From: a virus
Length of the DNA: 20,528 nucleotides
Virus record (IMG/VR): IMGVR_UViG_3300046794_000330
Span: 1-20,528 of that record
Strand: one strand, 5' to 3'
Position 1 is the stretch's first letter. Each line of letters starts with the position of its first letter. The position numbers were made by a program, and so were the translations under genes. This document shows, one piece after another, positions 13,099-20,045 of the stretch. Below the pieces are notes generated by a model. It saw only the letters and a list, made by a program, of their open reading frames with translations. It was not told the origin of the DNA and ran no database searches.

Positions 13099-13265
13099 AC
13101 GAACTGATCGGCATCACCCCGCAGGAAGCCGCGCGTCGTGCGTGCGATCTGAACATCAGCGGCCGAGTCGAGAGCCTGGTCGAGCTGGTCAGGTGGGCGC
13201 AGAACGCGATTCTGTCGGCGCATGGCCCGGCTGTTGAGATCCGCGTGATAGAGGAGACGAAATGA
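13095..13265 (+). CDS. Hypothetical helical protein (56 aa)
   Basis: The 56-aa product MNELIGITPQEAARRACDLN... is a short helical protein containing ISGRVESLVELVRWAQNAIL. AAGGAG lies close upstream, and the ATG overlaps the stop of the Cys-rich gene as ATGA. Its own stop overlaps the next start codon. No family is recognised. Confidence 0.65.
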   Translation: MNELIGITPQEAARRACDLNISGRVESLVELVRWAQNAILSAHGPAVEIRVIEETK

Positions 13266-13360
13266 ACCCTCTACTCGCCCTATGGATGTTCTTTTCCGTC
13301 ATGTCGCGCGCTTGGACTATCCCGGCGCCGAAGCCAGAGCCGAAACGGGACGACGTGTGA
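13262..13360 (+). CDS. Tiny membrane or exported peptide (32 aa)
   Basis: The 32-aa product starts MNPLLALWMFFSVMSRAWTI, a hydrophobic segment of about 20 residues, and continues with a short Pro/Lys-rich tail. It could sit in the inner membrane or carry a signal-like segment. GAGGAGA lies 4-5 nt upstream, and both ends overlap neighbouring genes (ATGA before, GTGA after), which supports translation. Function unknown. Confidence 0.5.
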   Translation: MNPLLALWMFFSVMSRAWTIPAPKPEPKRDDV

Positions 13361-13599
13361 AGTTTCCTACGCCGTTACGACAGCATGAATACCGGGACCC
13401 ATTAGAGGTTTTGATAACAAACGAGGAACGGACATGTCGGGGATGCGTGTGGTCAGTCGGGAAGATTTCGCTCTGCGGCACAACCTTACTTTGTGCTCAA
13501 CTTCGCTCGATGACGAAGCGGTGCGAAAGGTATGCCTGTTTAGAGACATGGAAGGAGTCTTGTCGTTTGCGTACCACTGGAGATCCACAGCAGGAGTGA
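13357..13599 (+). CDS. Cys-rich small protein, possible zinc finger (80 aa)
   Basis: A GTG overlaps the previous stop codon (GTGA) and gives an 80-aa protein beginning MKFPTPLRQHEYRDPLEVL. Cys residues occur as CRGC, then SLCGTT, LLCAQL, KRCERYAC and ESCRL. The KRCERY ending is one I associate with small phage zinc-binding proteins. An upstream ATG frame exists but crosses the neighbouring gene without a site. Overlap with the following regulator is only 4 bp if the GTG start chosen for that gene is right. Function unknown. Confidence 0.68.
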   Translation: MKFPTPLRQHEYRDPLEVLITNEERTCRGCVWSVGKISLCGTTLLCAQLRSMTKRCERYACLETWKESCRLRTTGDPQQE

Positions 13600-14036
13600 A
13601 GGCGAGCGAGATCAAGGAATACACCGGCAAGGTCGGGGGGATGATCCTGTCCGCGAGCGAGAAACGGGCGCAGGCTGGCCTGATCCTCGATGTCATATCC
13701 AGTCACACCAGCGCGGACCAGCAAGCCGTCCTAGACGCTTCCTATGGCGGCGAGCATGGCGAGCGACACAAGGCGATCGAGCGCCTGACGTGCAAGTTCG
13801 AACACGTCAACCGGAACCGCTCGCTAGTCCGCATGTTGCTGATGCGCGAATTCGTCTTCGGTGAACGGTACGCGCCGAGCCAGGCGCAGATCGCACGCGA
13901 GTGTGGCGTCAACCCGATGACCGCCTCGCGCGTGGCGGCGAAGATCGCGCCGGTGATCGCCGAGTTACGCGAGTCGACCATCACGAAGTTACGGCCGGCG
14001 TTCGAACGTCGCGGATACGTCGCCCGCGAAGTGTGA
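13596..14036 (+). CDS. Helix-turn-helix regulator (about 146 aa)
   Basis: The chosen GTG overlaps the stop codon of the Cys-rich gene, in line with the other overlaps here. An ATG at 13641 would remove 15 residues, and a longer frame from 13434 would overlap that gene by 166 bp and is less likely. The product has a helical N-terminal half and, near residues 98-125, a clear helix-turn-helix (APSQAQIARECGVNPMTASR). It is the last gene before a terminal gap with an operator-promoter, so it may be an early transcription regulator or antiterminator. The family is not recognised. Confidence 0.7.
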   Translation: MKASEIKEYTGKVGGMILSASEKRAQAGLILDVISSHTSADQQAVLDASYGGEHGERHKAIERLTCKFEHVNRNRSLVRMLLMREFVFGERYAPSQAQIARECGVNPMTASRVAAKIAPVIAELRESTITKLRPAFERRGYVAREV

Positions 14037-14066
14037 GCACGCGCACAAAAAACTTACGCTCACTGC

Positions 14067-14095
14067 TTGCGTTTACGATACCGTTGTCGTATCCT
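14067..14095 (+). promoter_or_regulatory. Promoter P2 with 17-bp palindromic operator
   Basis: TTGCGT (14067-14072), a 17-bp spacer and TATCCT (14090-14095) match promoter P1 closely, and the downstream CAGTCAT is also shared. The operator GATAC-CGTTGTC-GTATC (14077-14093) sits at the identical position. Confidence 0.75.
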
Positions 14096-14139
14096 TCAGT
14101 CATCGCAACACACAACCACAACGAAGGAAGGAAAACACG

Positions 14140-14529
14140 ATGAACCCGCAAACCCTAGCCCGCATTGGCTTATTACGCTTCACCGCAGGTTTTCGCCCGC
14201 AACAGGCCCCTGTTGCGCGTAAAAATTTGCCTGTGAGTGATCCTATGATTGTAAGCATTCCCCAGTCGGTTTTCATGACCGAACTTCGCAAGGCTGGCGA
14301 CGAGCACCTGTGCCCCGTCGTCGAGCTGGTCGAGATCCACAAGCAGATGCGGATCGCCGAAAAGACCGCGGACATGTACGCCCTTCTGATGAACCTTGAT
14401 CTTGAGTGGAACGTGTTCGCGGCCAAGTTCCCCGAAGCCGCCGCCGATGGCTGGCTTGCCCTTCTGGTCAACCGTGCGCGAGTCCTACGCGACGAAATCG
14501 ACGAGATCAGCCATGAAAACCGTAATTGA
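14140..14529 (+). CDS. Hypothetical protein with leader-like N-terminus (129 aa)
   Basis: The 129-aa frame has an excellent site (GGAAGGAA, about 6 nt before the ATG). The first 35 residues (MNPQTLARIGLLRFTAGFRP...) are basic and unlike the rest, and a strong 8-bp hairpin, CGCAACAG-GCCC-CTGTTGCG (14198-14217), lies within them. The remaining part from about residue 45 (MTELRKAGDEHLCPVVELVE) is an ordinary acidic, helical protein. The N-terminal stretch may thus act as a translated leader with a regulatory hairpin. The gene cut off at the right window edge begins in a similar way (…FALLR). Function unknown. Confidence 0.72.
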   Translation: MNPQTLARIGLLRFTAGFRPQQAPVARKNLPVSDPMIVSIPQSVFMTELRKAGDEHLCPVVELVEIHKQMRIAEKTADMYALLMNLDLEWNVFAAKFPEAAADGWLALLVNRARVLRDEIDEISHENRN

Positions 14530-14605
14530 TTGGTGCGTCGCCGCCGTGATCTGCTTCGGCGCGAGTGCCTGGGCCGCCTACGAGAACGTGAGGCTGCTGT
14601 CATGA
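14513..14605 (+). CDS. Tiny membrane peptide (30 aa)
   Basis: The 30-aa product MKTVIDWCVAAVICFGASAW... is mostly one hydrophobic segment of about 20 residues. The ATG overlaps the end of the upstream gene by 17 bp, and the stop codon overlaps a following ATG. No strong ribosome-binding site is seen, so it may depend on coupling. Function unknown. Confidence 0.45.
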   Translation: MKTVIDWCVAAVICFGASAWAAYENVRLLS

Positions 14606-14811
14606 GCGGCGCCGAGTGGATTCAACAGCAGCATGAAGACGAGCAACAGCAGTACGAACTTGACCAACGGGAGAAGCACCATGGAAATCCGGAAAGCGCA
14701 GCGCAAGAAGGCGAAACTCAGGCTCGGCATCGCAGCACCGAGCGGAGCGGGCAAGACGTATTCCGCACTGCTCTTGGCCTTCGGGATTGGCGGGAAGGTC
14801 GGCGTCATTGA
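14602..14811 (+). CDS. Doubtful Gln/Glu-rich frame (69 aa)
   Basis: This frame starts at an ATG overlapping the previous stop codon (ATGA) and begins MSGAEWIQQQHEDEQQQYEL. Its first 26 codons lie in otherwise free sequence and look like a protein. The rest overlaps the ATPase gene by 131 bp in another frame and looks like a shadow. Either a short leader is translated here or the frame is not used. Confidence 0.3.
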   Translation: MSGAEWIQQQHEDEQQQYELDQREKHHGNPESAAQEGETQARHRSTERSGQDVFRTALGLRDWREGRRH

Positions 14812-15598
14812 CACCGAACACGGCTCTGCTGATCTGTACGCGGACCTCGGCGACTACGACATCATCGCAATCGAGGCGCCGTACACCGTGCCGAAGTACC
14901 TGCAAGCCATCAAGGCATTCGAGGCCGCAGGATACACGACGATCATCATCGACAGCCTGACGCACGCATGGGCCGGCGACGGCGGCCTGCTCGACAAGCA
15001 AGGCAAGATCGCCGACAGCGGCAAGGCGAACGGGTTCGCGGCGTGGCGCACCATCACGCCCGAGCACAACTCGCTCGTCGAGGCGATGCTCAAGAGCCCC
15101 TGCCACATCATCGCGACGATGCGCGCCAAGCAGGAATACGTGCTCGAAACGAACGACCGCGGCAAGCAGACGCCGAAGAAGGTCGGGCTCGCACCGGTTC
15201 AGCGCGACGGCATGGAATACGAATTCACTGTGATGCTCGACATCGACATGGCGCACGTCGCCAGCGCAAGCAAAGACCGCACTTCCCTGTTCGACGGACG
15301 CTACTTCAAGGTCAGCCAGGAAACCGGCGCCGAGTTGCTGGCGTGGCTCGAATCGGGCGAGGAACAGCCGCAGAAGGTATCGACCGCAGAGCGCGACGAC
15401 TTGCTGTCGACGATGGCCGAGGCGGGGCTTCCCGCTCAGAAGTTCTGCGAGAAGTTCGCCATCGCCAGTGTCGGCGATCTGCTGCGCAGCAAGGTCGAAG
15501 AAGCAAACCAATCCATCGAGGCGTACAAGGCAGCGCGCGAAGCAGCGCGCGCGGCAAAACTCGCCGAGCAAAAAGCACCCGAAACCGCAGGAGCATAA
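14681..15598 (+). CDS. Sak4-like single-strand annealing ATPase (AAA_24 type)
   Basis: This 305-aa RecA-core ATPase shows Walker A APSGAGKT at residues 19-26 and Walker B TTIIIDS at about 85-91. The family pattern matches AAA_24 proteins such as Sak4 of phage HK620. It is followed directly by an SSB gene. For Sak4 proteins a cognate SSB is known to be needed for efficient annealing, so the pair likely forms the phage homologous-recombination system. The ATG at 14681 has GGGAG 8 nt upstream; a longer ATG at 14633 lacks one. Residues beyond 230 are a helical tail rich in Glu, Ala and Lys. The exact family needs a profile search. Confidence 0.78.
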   Translation: MEIRKAQRKKAKLRLGIAAPSGAGKTYSALLLAFGIGGKVGVIDTEHGSADLYADLGDYDIIAIEAPYTVPKYLQAIKAFEAAGYTTIIIDSLTHAWAGDGGLLDKQGKIADSGKANGFAAWRTITPEHNSLVEAMLKSPCHIIATMRAKQEYVLETNDRGKQTPKKVGLAPVQRDGMEYEFTVMLDIDMAHVASASKDRTSLFDGRYFKVSQETGAELLAWLESGEEQPQKVSTAERDDLLSTMAEAGLPAQKFCEKFAIASVGDLLRSKVEEANQSIEAYKAAREAARAAKLAEQKAPETAGA

Positions 15599-15601
15599 CT
15601 A

Positions 15602-16051
15602 ATGGCATCCGTCAACAAACTCACCATCATCGGCAACCTTGGCGCCGATCCCGAAGTGCGCTACCTGCCGAGCGGCGATGCCGTTGCAAACCTGCGCGTC
15701 GCCACCACCGAAAAGTGGAAGGACAAGGCGTCCGGCGAGGTGAAGGAGCACACCGAATGGCACCGCTGCAACCTGTTCGGACGTCTCGCACAGGTCGCGG
15801 CCGACTACCTCAAGAAAGGATCTTCGGTCTACATCGAGGGACGCATCCGAACGCGCAAGTGGACGGACCAGGCCGGCGCCGACAAGTATTCCGTCGAGGT
15901 GAACGTCGACCAGTTGCAGATGCTCGGCGGCCGGGCAGAAGGATCGCAACAAGCGAAGCCGGAAAAGAAGCAGCAAGCCCCTGCGCCGGCAGGCGATCAG
16001 TACGGCGGTAGCAAAGGCTTCGACGAAATGGACGACGACATTCCGTTCTAG
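15602..16051 (+). CDS. ssb: Single-stranded DNA-binding protein
   Basis: The 149-aa protein starts [20 protein letters not shown] and carries the full OB-fold of bacterial SSB (about residues 1-108, with [20 protein letters not shown]). A Gln/Pro-rich linker follows, and the acidic DDDIPF tip recruits partner proteins. It coats ssDNA during replication and recombination. It starts 3 bp after the Sak4-like gene, which suggests that the two work together and are expressed together. Confidence 0.95.
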   Translation: MASVNKLTIIGNLGADPEVRYLPSGDAVANLRVATTEKWKDKASGEVKEHTEWHRCNLFGRLAQVAADYLKKGSSVYIEGRIRTRKWTDQAGADKYSVEVNVDQLQMLGGRAEGSQQAKPEKKQQAPAPAGDQYGGSKGFDEMDDDIPF

Positions 16052-16060
16052 ACCACACAT

Positions 16061-16087
16061 GCGCCGCCTGCCACGCGCGGGCGGCGC
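16061..16087 (+). promoter_or_regulatory. GC-rich hairpin after ssb, before a ribosome-binding site
   Basis: The 8-bp stem GCGCCGCC/GGCGGCGC with an 11-nt loop lies between the ssb stop codon and the GGAG of the next gene. No U-tract follows, so it is more likely an mRNA-processing or stability element than a terminator. Confidence 0.55.
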
Positions 16088-16099
16088 CAGGAGAAAAGC

Positions 16100-16339
16100 A
16101 TGGGGGAGCTAACAGAGTGGTTTCCACGGGCTATCACGCCTGTTCACATCGGCGTGTACGAAGTCCGCATCAAGCCTAACGGCAAGCTGAGCAAGTGGTT
16201 CAGTTGGTGGAATGGCTGGTACTGGTGCCTGTCGGCGCAAACGCCAGGTGAAGCGGAACATTGGAAAGGAACTCGCAGCGATGCAGCAGAGCATGCAGGC
16301 GGGTTCGAATGGCGCGGCATCGTACGGAGTGAATCATGA
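16100..16339 (+). CDS. Hypothetical Trp-rich protein (79 aa)
   Basis: The 79-aa product starts MGELTEWFPRAITPVHIGVY. It has an unusually high number of Trp residues (KWFSWWNGWYWCLSA), ending with a WRGIVRSES tail. Proteins of this shape occur in many phages as short beta-rich hypothetical proteins. GGAG lies 6 nt before the ATG, and a stable hairpin precedes it. The stop overlaps the next gene. Function unknown. Confidence 0.75.
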   Translation: MGELTEWFPRAITPVHIGVYEVRIKPNGKLSKWFSWWNGWYWCLSAQTPGEAEHWKGTRSDAAEHAGGFEWRGIVRSES

Positions 16340-16617
16340 CTAGCGAGTATCGACTGAACACGGTGAAAGACTTCCTAGCCGTGCCCGCCGAATCAATCGA
16401 CGCATGCCTGTCGGACTTCAAGACATGGCTTGAAATCGCTCGGAATAGCAGCGAATTCAATTCGGATATGAACGAATTGCTTGGGATACCCGGTGCGGTT
16501 GCGTTTAGCAATGACGGATTCACATGGCTAGACGATGGCATCAGCGGAATCAGCCTTCTTGACATCATGCAAGGTGATCAGCCAATCGCGAGAATTTCTA
16601 TCCAGGATCTGAAATGA
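16336..16617 (+). CDS. Hypothetical protein (93 aa)
   Basis: The ATG overlaps the previous stop codon as ATGA. The product starts MTSEYRLNTVKDFLAVPAES and is acidic, with a C-terminal part (DDGISGISLLDIMQGDQP, then ARISIQDLK). It is slightly more AT-rich than neighbours. I recognise no family; it overlaps the next gene by 4 bp, so it is part of the same operon. Confidence 0.72.
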   Translation: MTSEYRLNTVKDFLAVPAESIDACLSDFKTWLEIARNSSEFNSDMNELLGIPGAVAFSNDGFTWLDDGISGISLLDIMQGDQPIARISIQDLK

Positions 16618-16853
16618 ACAAGACGACCAACTTATTCGCCGACATCGACAGCGCCGCAGATCGGGCGCAAGCATTCGAGCACATGCCGGTAACTGAAGTG
16701 CCAATGTCCGTGATCCGCGAGCAACTGCGCCAAGCCGAGATCGACGTCGGGGAGAGCCAGATCCGACGCGACACGCTGCGCACGATCCTCAAGCTGCGCG
16801 AGCAGGACGAGCTTAATCGGACCCGCGCGATCATAGCGAAAATTTATCCATAA
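16614..16853 (+). CDS. Hypothetical helical protein (79 aa)
   Basis: The product starts MNKTTNLFADIDSAADRAQA and is almost all charged helix (VIREQLRQAEIDVGESQIRR, then ILKLREQDELNRTRAIIAKI). The ATG overlaps the stop of the gene before. The gene ends in front of a 74-bp gap with repeat elements, so it closes this operon segment. Function unknown. Confidence 0.72.
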   Translation: MNKTTNLFADIDSAADRAQAFEHMPVTEVPMSVIREQLRQAEIDVGESQIRRDTLRTILKLREQDELNRTRAIIAKIYP

Positions 16854-16856
16854 CGG

Positions 16857-16916
16857 ATACTATGGCAGGAGTATTTCGCGCTATTATTTGATAACCGATA
16901 CGACAATCGGAACACA
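16857..16916 (+). promoter_or_regulatory. Gap with degenerate operator and possible weak promoter
   Basis: TTGATA (16888-16893) with a 17-bp spacer leads to AACACA, a poor -10 box. A degenerate operator GATAC-GACAATC-GGAAC (16897-16913) lies in nearly the same position as in the other promoters. GATAC also occurs at 16857. Confidence 0.35.
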
Positions 16917-16927
16917 AAGGAACCGAC

Positions 16928-17422
16928 ATGAACCTGTTTCAAGTAGCCGCCGAGTACCGCGCAGACGCGGCGAAGCTCGAAGACCTGGAATTGGACGATC
17001 AGACGTTCTGCGACACGCTGGAAGCGATCAGCGGCGATCTGGAAACGAAGGCGATGAACACGGCATTCGTCGCGCGCAACCTCGAAGCGACGGCCGAGCA
17101 GATCAAGGCGCACGCAAAGGCCATGGTCGAGCGCGCGAAGGCGATGGAAAACCGGGCTGAGCGTATCCGCAAGTACCTGATGGACGGGCTCACCTTGGCC
17201 GGCCGCGACAAGATCGAAACGCCGTTCTTCAAGATCAAGATCGCGCTGAACCCGCCTAGCGTTGCAATCGACGACGAGTCGATGATCCCGGCCGCATACA
17301 AGACGGAGCCGCTTCCGCCCGCCCCTGCGCCCGACAAGAAGCTGATCGCCGCCGCCCTGAAAGACGGCTTCGAAGTGCCCGGCTGCCGCCTAGTGCGCGG
17401 CCAACGACTCGACATCCGCTAG
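16928..17422 (+). CDS. Gp157-like phage protein (164 aa)
   Basis: The 164-aa protein matches the pattern of the Siphovirus Gp157 family. It has an N-terminal helical region, a long coiled coil (about 50-95, with KAMVERAKAMENRAERIRKY), the segment GRDKIETPFFKIKIALNPPS, and the end PDKKLIAAALKDGFEVPGCR. Members are linked by older work to phage resistance in streptococci and are common next to recombination genes; the molecular function is not established. AAAGGAACCG lies before the ATG, the site with the best complementarity (9 nt) to the small RNA candidate. Confidence 0.85.
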   Translation: MNLFQVAAEYRADAAKLEDLELDDQTFCDTLEAISGDLETKAMNTAFVARNLEATAEQIKAHAKAMVERAKAMENRAERIRKYLMDGLTLAGRDKIETPFFKIKIALNPPSVAIDDESMIPAAYKTEPLPPAPAPDKKLIAAALKDGFEVPGCRLVRGQRLDIR

Positions 17423-17431
17423 GAGCCCGCC

Positions 17432-17542
17432 ATGCACACCCTGATTGTTCCTCACTTATCCGCATACAGCGAGTACGGAAGCACAAACGGATGTTGGTTC
17501 ATGCGCAGGACAGTGAACTACGCGCAGGTGTGCTGGTGCTGA
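17432..17542 (+). CDS. Possible 36-aa peptide overlapping the next gene
   Basis: A frame starting MHTLIVPHLSAYSEYGSTNG has a good AGGAG 6 nt before the ATG, right after the Gp157-like stop codon. It is rich in Tyr, Cys and Trp at the end. It overlaps the following 75-aa gene by 52 bp in another frame, so it could be a short coupled peptide or a leader. The good site argues for it, the overlap against it. Confidence 0.4.
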   Translation: MHTLIVPHLSAYSEYGSTNGCWFMRRTVNYAQVCWC

Positions 17543-17718
17543 CCGCCGCCGAATGCCTCCGAAGCTTTATGGCCGCGGTGAATGACGGGCGCCGCGGTGA
17601 CTTTGGACGCGCAAAGGAACTCGTCGAGCGCGTGAGAGGCAAGCATGGGGATGACGCGGCCGATCGGGCGAAGACAGAGATTTGGAAGTACGTTAAATCA
17701 GACAAGAAAGCACAATGA
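17491..17718 (+). CDS. Hypothetical protein (75 aa)
   Basis: The 75-aa product starts MLVHAQDSELRAGVLVLTAA and continues as a charged helical protein (AKELVERVRGKHGDDAADRA). GGAAG lies 9 nt before the ATG. It overlaps the methyltransferase start codon by 4 bp as ATGA, so it is expressed together with that gene. No family is recognised; a partner role for the methyltransferase is possible. Confidence 0.68.
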   Translation: MLVHAQDSELRAGVLVLTAAECLRSFMAAVNDGRRGDFGRAKELVERVRGKHGDDAADRAKTEIWKYVKSDKKAQ

Positions 17719-18674
17719 AAAAAGAAATCATCGGCGAGGCCACGCTGTATTTAGGTGATTGCCGCGAGATCCTGCCGACGCTCGATCGCGTGGATGCGGT
17801 TATCACCGATCCGCCGTATGGCGTTCTAGACGAAGCGTGGGATGACATGGACGCGCGAGTACTCACCCGATTCACGATGGCATGGGCATCGCAATGCGCA
17901 ATGCTGGCTGATTCCGCGGTGATCTTCTTCGGAGAAAAGACGCGCCGCATAGTGTCTCCGATTCTAGAGGCGCTTTACGAAGACGTGCGGCAGATCATAT
18001 GGAGCAAGGGCGGCGGCCAGATTGCTGAGGACCGCCTGTTCTATTCCTTCGAATCTGCGTTCTACTGCCACGAGAACAAGACGCAAGAGTTCGCGGTACC
18101 GAAGTCTATGGCGTTCTCCAATCTTCTGACGTCTGCTCGTGAGTCCGCTGGCATGTCGAAGGGCGCAGTCGATATGGCGCTGCGCGGAAAGAAGACCGGC
18201 CTTTGCTACCGGTGGGAAGAAGGCGCATGCCTGCCCACGATCGAGCAAGAGGCGAAGCTGCGCGACCTTCTCGGGTTTGGTACCGAGATCTCAGTTGCTC
18301 TTTCGGAAGCCCGTGCTGAACGCGACAAGGTTCTGTCTGAGATGCGTGGAGCGGCGAAGGCTAATGGCGCGATAGCGACTGACGTGCTGACGTTCCCGGT
18401 TCCGACCTCCAAGAACCACCCAACAGAGAAGCCGGTGCCGCTGATGGAGACTGTTATCAACATTTCTCCAGCACAAACGATCCTCGATCCCTTCATGGGT
18501 TCTGGAACAACCGGCGTAGCCGCCGCCCGCCTCGGTCGTTCGTTCATCGGTATTGAGCGCGAGCCGAAATACTTTGATATTGCCTGCCGCCGCATCGACG
18601 AGGCGCAGCGCCAAGTGTCGTTATTCGAGCCGCCGCCCGCAGTCAAGCAAGAGCAAATGGGGCTGCTGGCATGA
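17715..18674 (+). CDS. DNA methyltransferase with inserted XRE-like domain
   Basis: This 319-aa enzyme is an N4-cytosine/N6-adenine DNA methyltransferase of the beta order, with the catalytic motif DPPY at residues 32-35 and the AdoMet-binding motif DPFMGSGTTG at about 258-267. It likely protects phage DNA from restriction or marks it. Between them, at about 136-186, lies a stretch (TSARESAGMSKGAVDMALRG, then YRWEEGACLPTIEQEAKL) that reads like an XRE-type helix-turn-helix inserted in the target-recognition region. This may set target choice or allow autoregulation. No restriction partner is seen nearby, so it is an orphan enzyme. The ATG overlaps the stop codon of the 75-aa gene. Confidence 0.9.
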   Translation: MKKEIIGEATLYLGDCREILPTLDRVDAVITDPPYGVLDEAWDDMDARVLTRFTMAWASQCAMLADSAVIFFGEKTRRIVSPILEALYEDVRQIIWSKGGGQIAEDRLFYSFESAFYCHENKTQEFAVPKSMAFSNLLTSARESAGMSKGAVDMALRGKKTGLCYRWEEGACLPTIEQEAKLRDLLGFGTEISVALSEARAERDKVLSEMRGAAKANGAIATDVLTFPVPTSKNHPTEKPVPLMETVINISPAQTILDPFMGSGTTGVAAARLGRSFIGIEREPKYFDIACRRIDEAQRQVSLFEPPPAVKQEQMGLLA

Positions 18675-19120
18675 GCGACAAGCAGCTTTATCGACTCGTA
18701 CATTCCACGGCCCGCCAGCTTGCCAGCCGCGCATGCATCCAAGCCCCTGACGGTTGGCTGGTCGAACTGAAGCCGCCGACGAAATCGAGCGACCAGCAGG
18801 CGAAGTATCACGCCATGTTCGCCGACGTAGCGAGGCAAGTGCCGTTCATGGGCTCGATGCGTGATCTGGAGACGTGGAAGCGCCTGCTAGTCGATGCGTT
18901 CAGCAGGATTAAGGCCGCTGAAGGCGATCCAGTACAGGGAGTCGGTGCGATCGTACCGAATCTCGACGGGACCGGCTTCGTGCAGCTCGGCGTGCAGACG
19001 CGCAAGTTCAGCAAGCGCCATGCGTCGGAGTTCATCGAGTTTCTGTACGCGTGGGGAGCAGAGAACAACGTTCAATGGAAAGACCCGGCGCCGGCCGGCA
19101 TGGGAGAGTTGGCAGCATGA
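18671..19120 (+). CDS. ninB: NinB recombination mediator
   Basis: The 149-aa protein matches lambda NinB (Orf), a recombination mediator that binds ssDNA and SSB and can replace RecFOR functions. Visible family features are DQQAKYHAMFADVARQVPF, WKRLLVDAFSRIKAAEGD, and the segment VPNLDGTGFVQLGVQTRKFS followed by SEFIEFLYAWGAENNV. It overlaps the methyltransferase stop by 4 bp and precedes a winged-helix protein and NinG, similar to the lambda nin region. The presence of NinB beside a Sak4-like protein and SSB gives the phage a full recombination set. Confidence 0.93.
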   Translation: MSDKQLYRLVHSTARQLASRACIQAPDGWLVELKPPTKSSDQQAKYHAMFADVARQVPFMGSMRDLETWKRLLVDAFSRIKAAEGDPVQGVGAIVPNLDGTGFVQLGVQTRKFSKRHASEFIEFLYAWGAENNVQWKDPAPAGMGELAA

Positions 19121-19476
19121 AATTATCGATCCGCGAAACCGTTCTGTCGGTTCTCGAACACGACGACTACACGCGAAAAGAGATCGAGGATCTGGTCGGC
19201 TGCTCGCATTCCGGGCTGCACAAGGCGATCCACAAGATGCACGCCGAGAAGCTGATCCACATCTGCAAGTGGGAGCGCCCGATGGGCCGCGGCAACTTCG
19301 AAGCCGTATGGCGCCTTGGTGACAAGCCCGACGCTAGGCAGCCGAAGCCGTACACGCACAAAGAGATCCAGCGCCGCCACTACGAGCGCAACGCGAGGCG
19401 CATCAATGCGCGGCGTGCGGCGAGGAAGGGTCGGCCGATCAATCCGTTTGCGCAGCTCCTGTGGGCGGCGTCATGA
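19117..19476 (+). CDS. Winged-helix protein (119 aa)
   Basis: The 119-aa protein starts MKLSIRETVLSVLEHDDYTR and shows a winged-helix fold (about residues 5-66), with recognition helix CSHSGLHKAIHKMHAEKL and wing segment GRGNFEAVWRL. A very basic tail with many Arg follows (RRHYERNARRINARRAARKG), which probably binds DNA or RNA. The ATG overlaps the ninB stop codon. It sits between ninB and ninG, so it belongs to the nin-like cluster. Function unknown; a regulator of late gene expression is possible. Confidence 0.75.
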   Translation: MKLSIRETVLSVLEHDDYTRKEIEDLVGCSHSGLHKAIHKMHAEKLIHICKWERPMGRGNFEAVWRLGDKPDARQPKPYTHKEIQRRHYERNARRINARRAARKGRPINPFAQLLWAAS

Positions 19477-20045
19477 AAAATGCGCCGAACCCTAAAAAGT
19501 GCAGGTCATGCCGCGGCACTTTCACTCCAGTCCGCAGCATGCAAGTCGTATGTTCGCCGCTGTGCGCCCAATCCTATGCCGCAAAGGTCGCCGCACAAAA
19601 AGCAGCACGCGCCAATCGCGCCGAACGCAAGTCAATGCGCGAAGCAATCGAGAAGGCGAAGACGCGCGGAACGCATCTGAATGAATTGCAGACTGCGTTC
19701 AACGCGTGGATTCGCGTTCGGGATGCGGGGCTGCCCTGTATATCGTGCGGCCGTCCCGCGTCGTGGCAGGGACAGTGGGATGCGGGCCATTACAGGTCAA
19801 GAGGATCTAGCCCTGCCCTCCGCTTCGATCCGTCCAATGTGCATAAGCAATGCGGACCATGCAACGTGCACTTATCCGGCAACTTGATCCCCTATCGAGT
19901 GAACCTGCTAAAAAAGGTCGGACTGCCCGAGGTTGAGCGGTTGGAAGGACCACACGAACCGATGAAATACACCATCGCGGAGATATTGGAAATGAAGGCG
20001 TTCTATCGCGCTGAAGTGCGCAGGATCAAGAAGGAAGCAGCATGA
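19473..20045 (+). CDS. ninG: NinG / Rap recombination endonuclease
   Basis: The 190-aa protein is NinG (Rap), a structure-specific endonuclease that cuts branched DNA during phage recombination. It has the N-terminal Cys pattern CRSC...CSPLC (about residues 11-28), a basic helical middle, then CISCGRP. The HNH-like part GHYRSRGSSPALRFDPSNVH with CGPCN and LSGN carries the metal-binding His and Cys residues. A second ATG four codons earlier exists, but the start overlapping the stop of the winged-helix gene (ATGA) is preferred. Placement after ninB repeats the lambda nin order. Confidence 0.92.
   Translation: MKNAPNPKKCRSCRGTFTPVRSMQVVCSPLCAQSYAAKVAAQKAARANRAERKSMREAIEKAKTRGTHLNELQTAFNAWIRVRDAGLPCISCGRPASWQGQWDAGHYRSRGSSPALRFDPSNVHKQCGPCNVHLSGNLIPYRVNLLKKVGLPEVERLEGPHEPMKYTIAEILEMKAFYRAEVRRIKKEAA

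Noticed and set aside
14198-14217. Hairpin as a rightward terminator
   Set aside because: The stem is strong but is followed by CGTAAAAA rather than a U-tract, and it lies within a coding frame.
14600-15571. Leftward open frame of 323 codons opposite the Sak4-like gene
   Set aside because: The rightward strand has clear Walker motifs and an SSB neighbour; the antisense frame has shadow composition.
14968-16011. Rightward frame of 347 codons across the ATPase and ssb genes
   Set aside because: It runs in another frame through two firm genes and is very rich in Arg, His and Gln without any motif.
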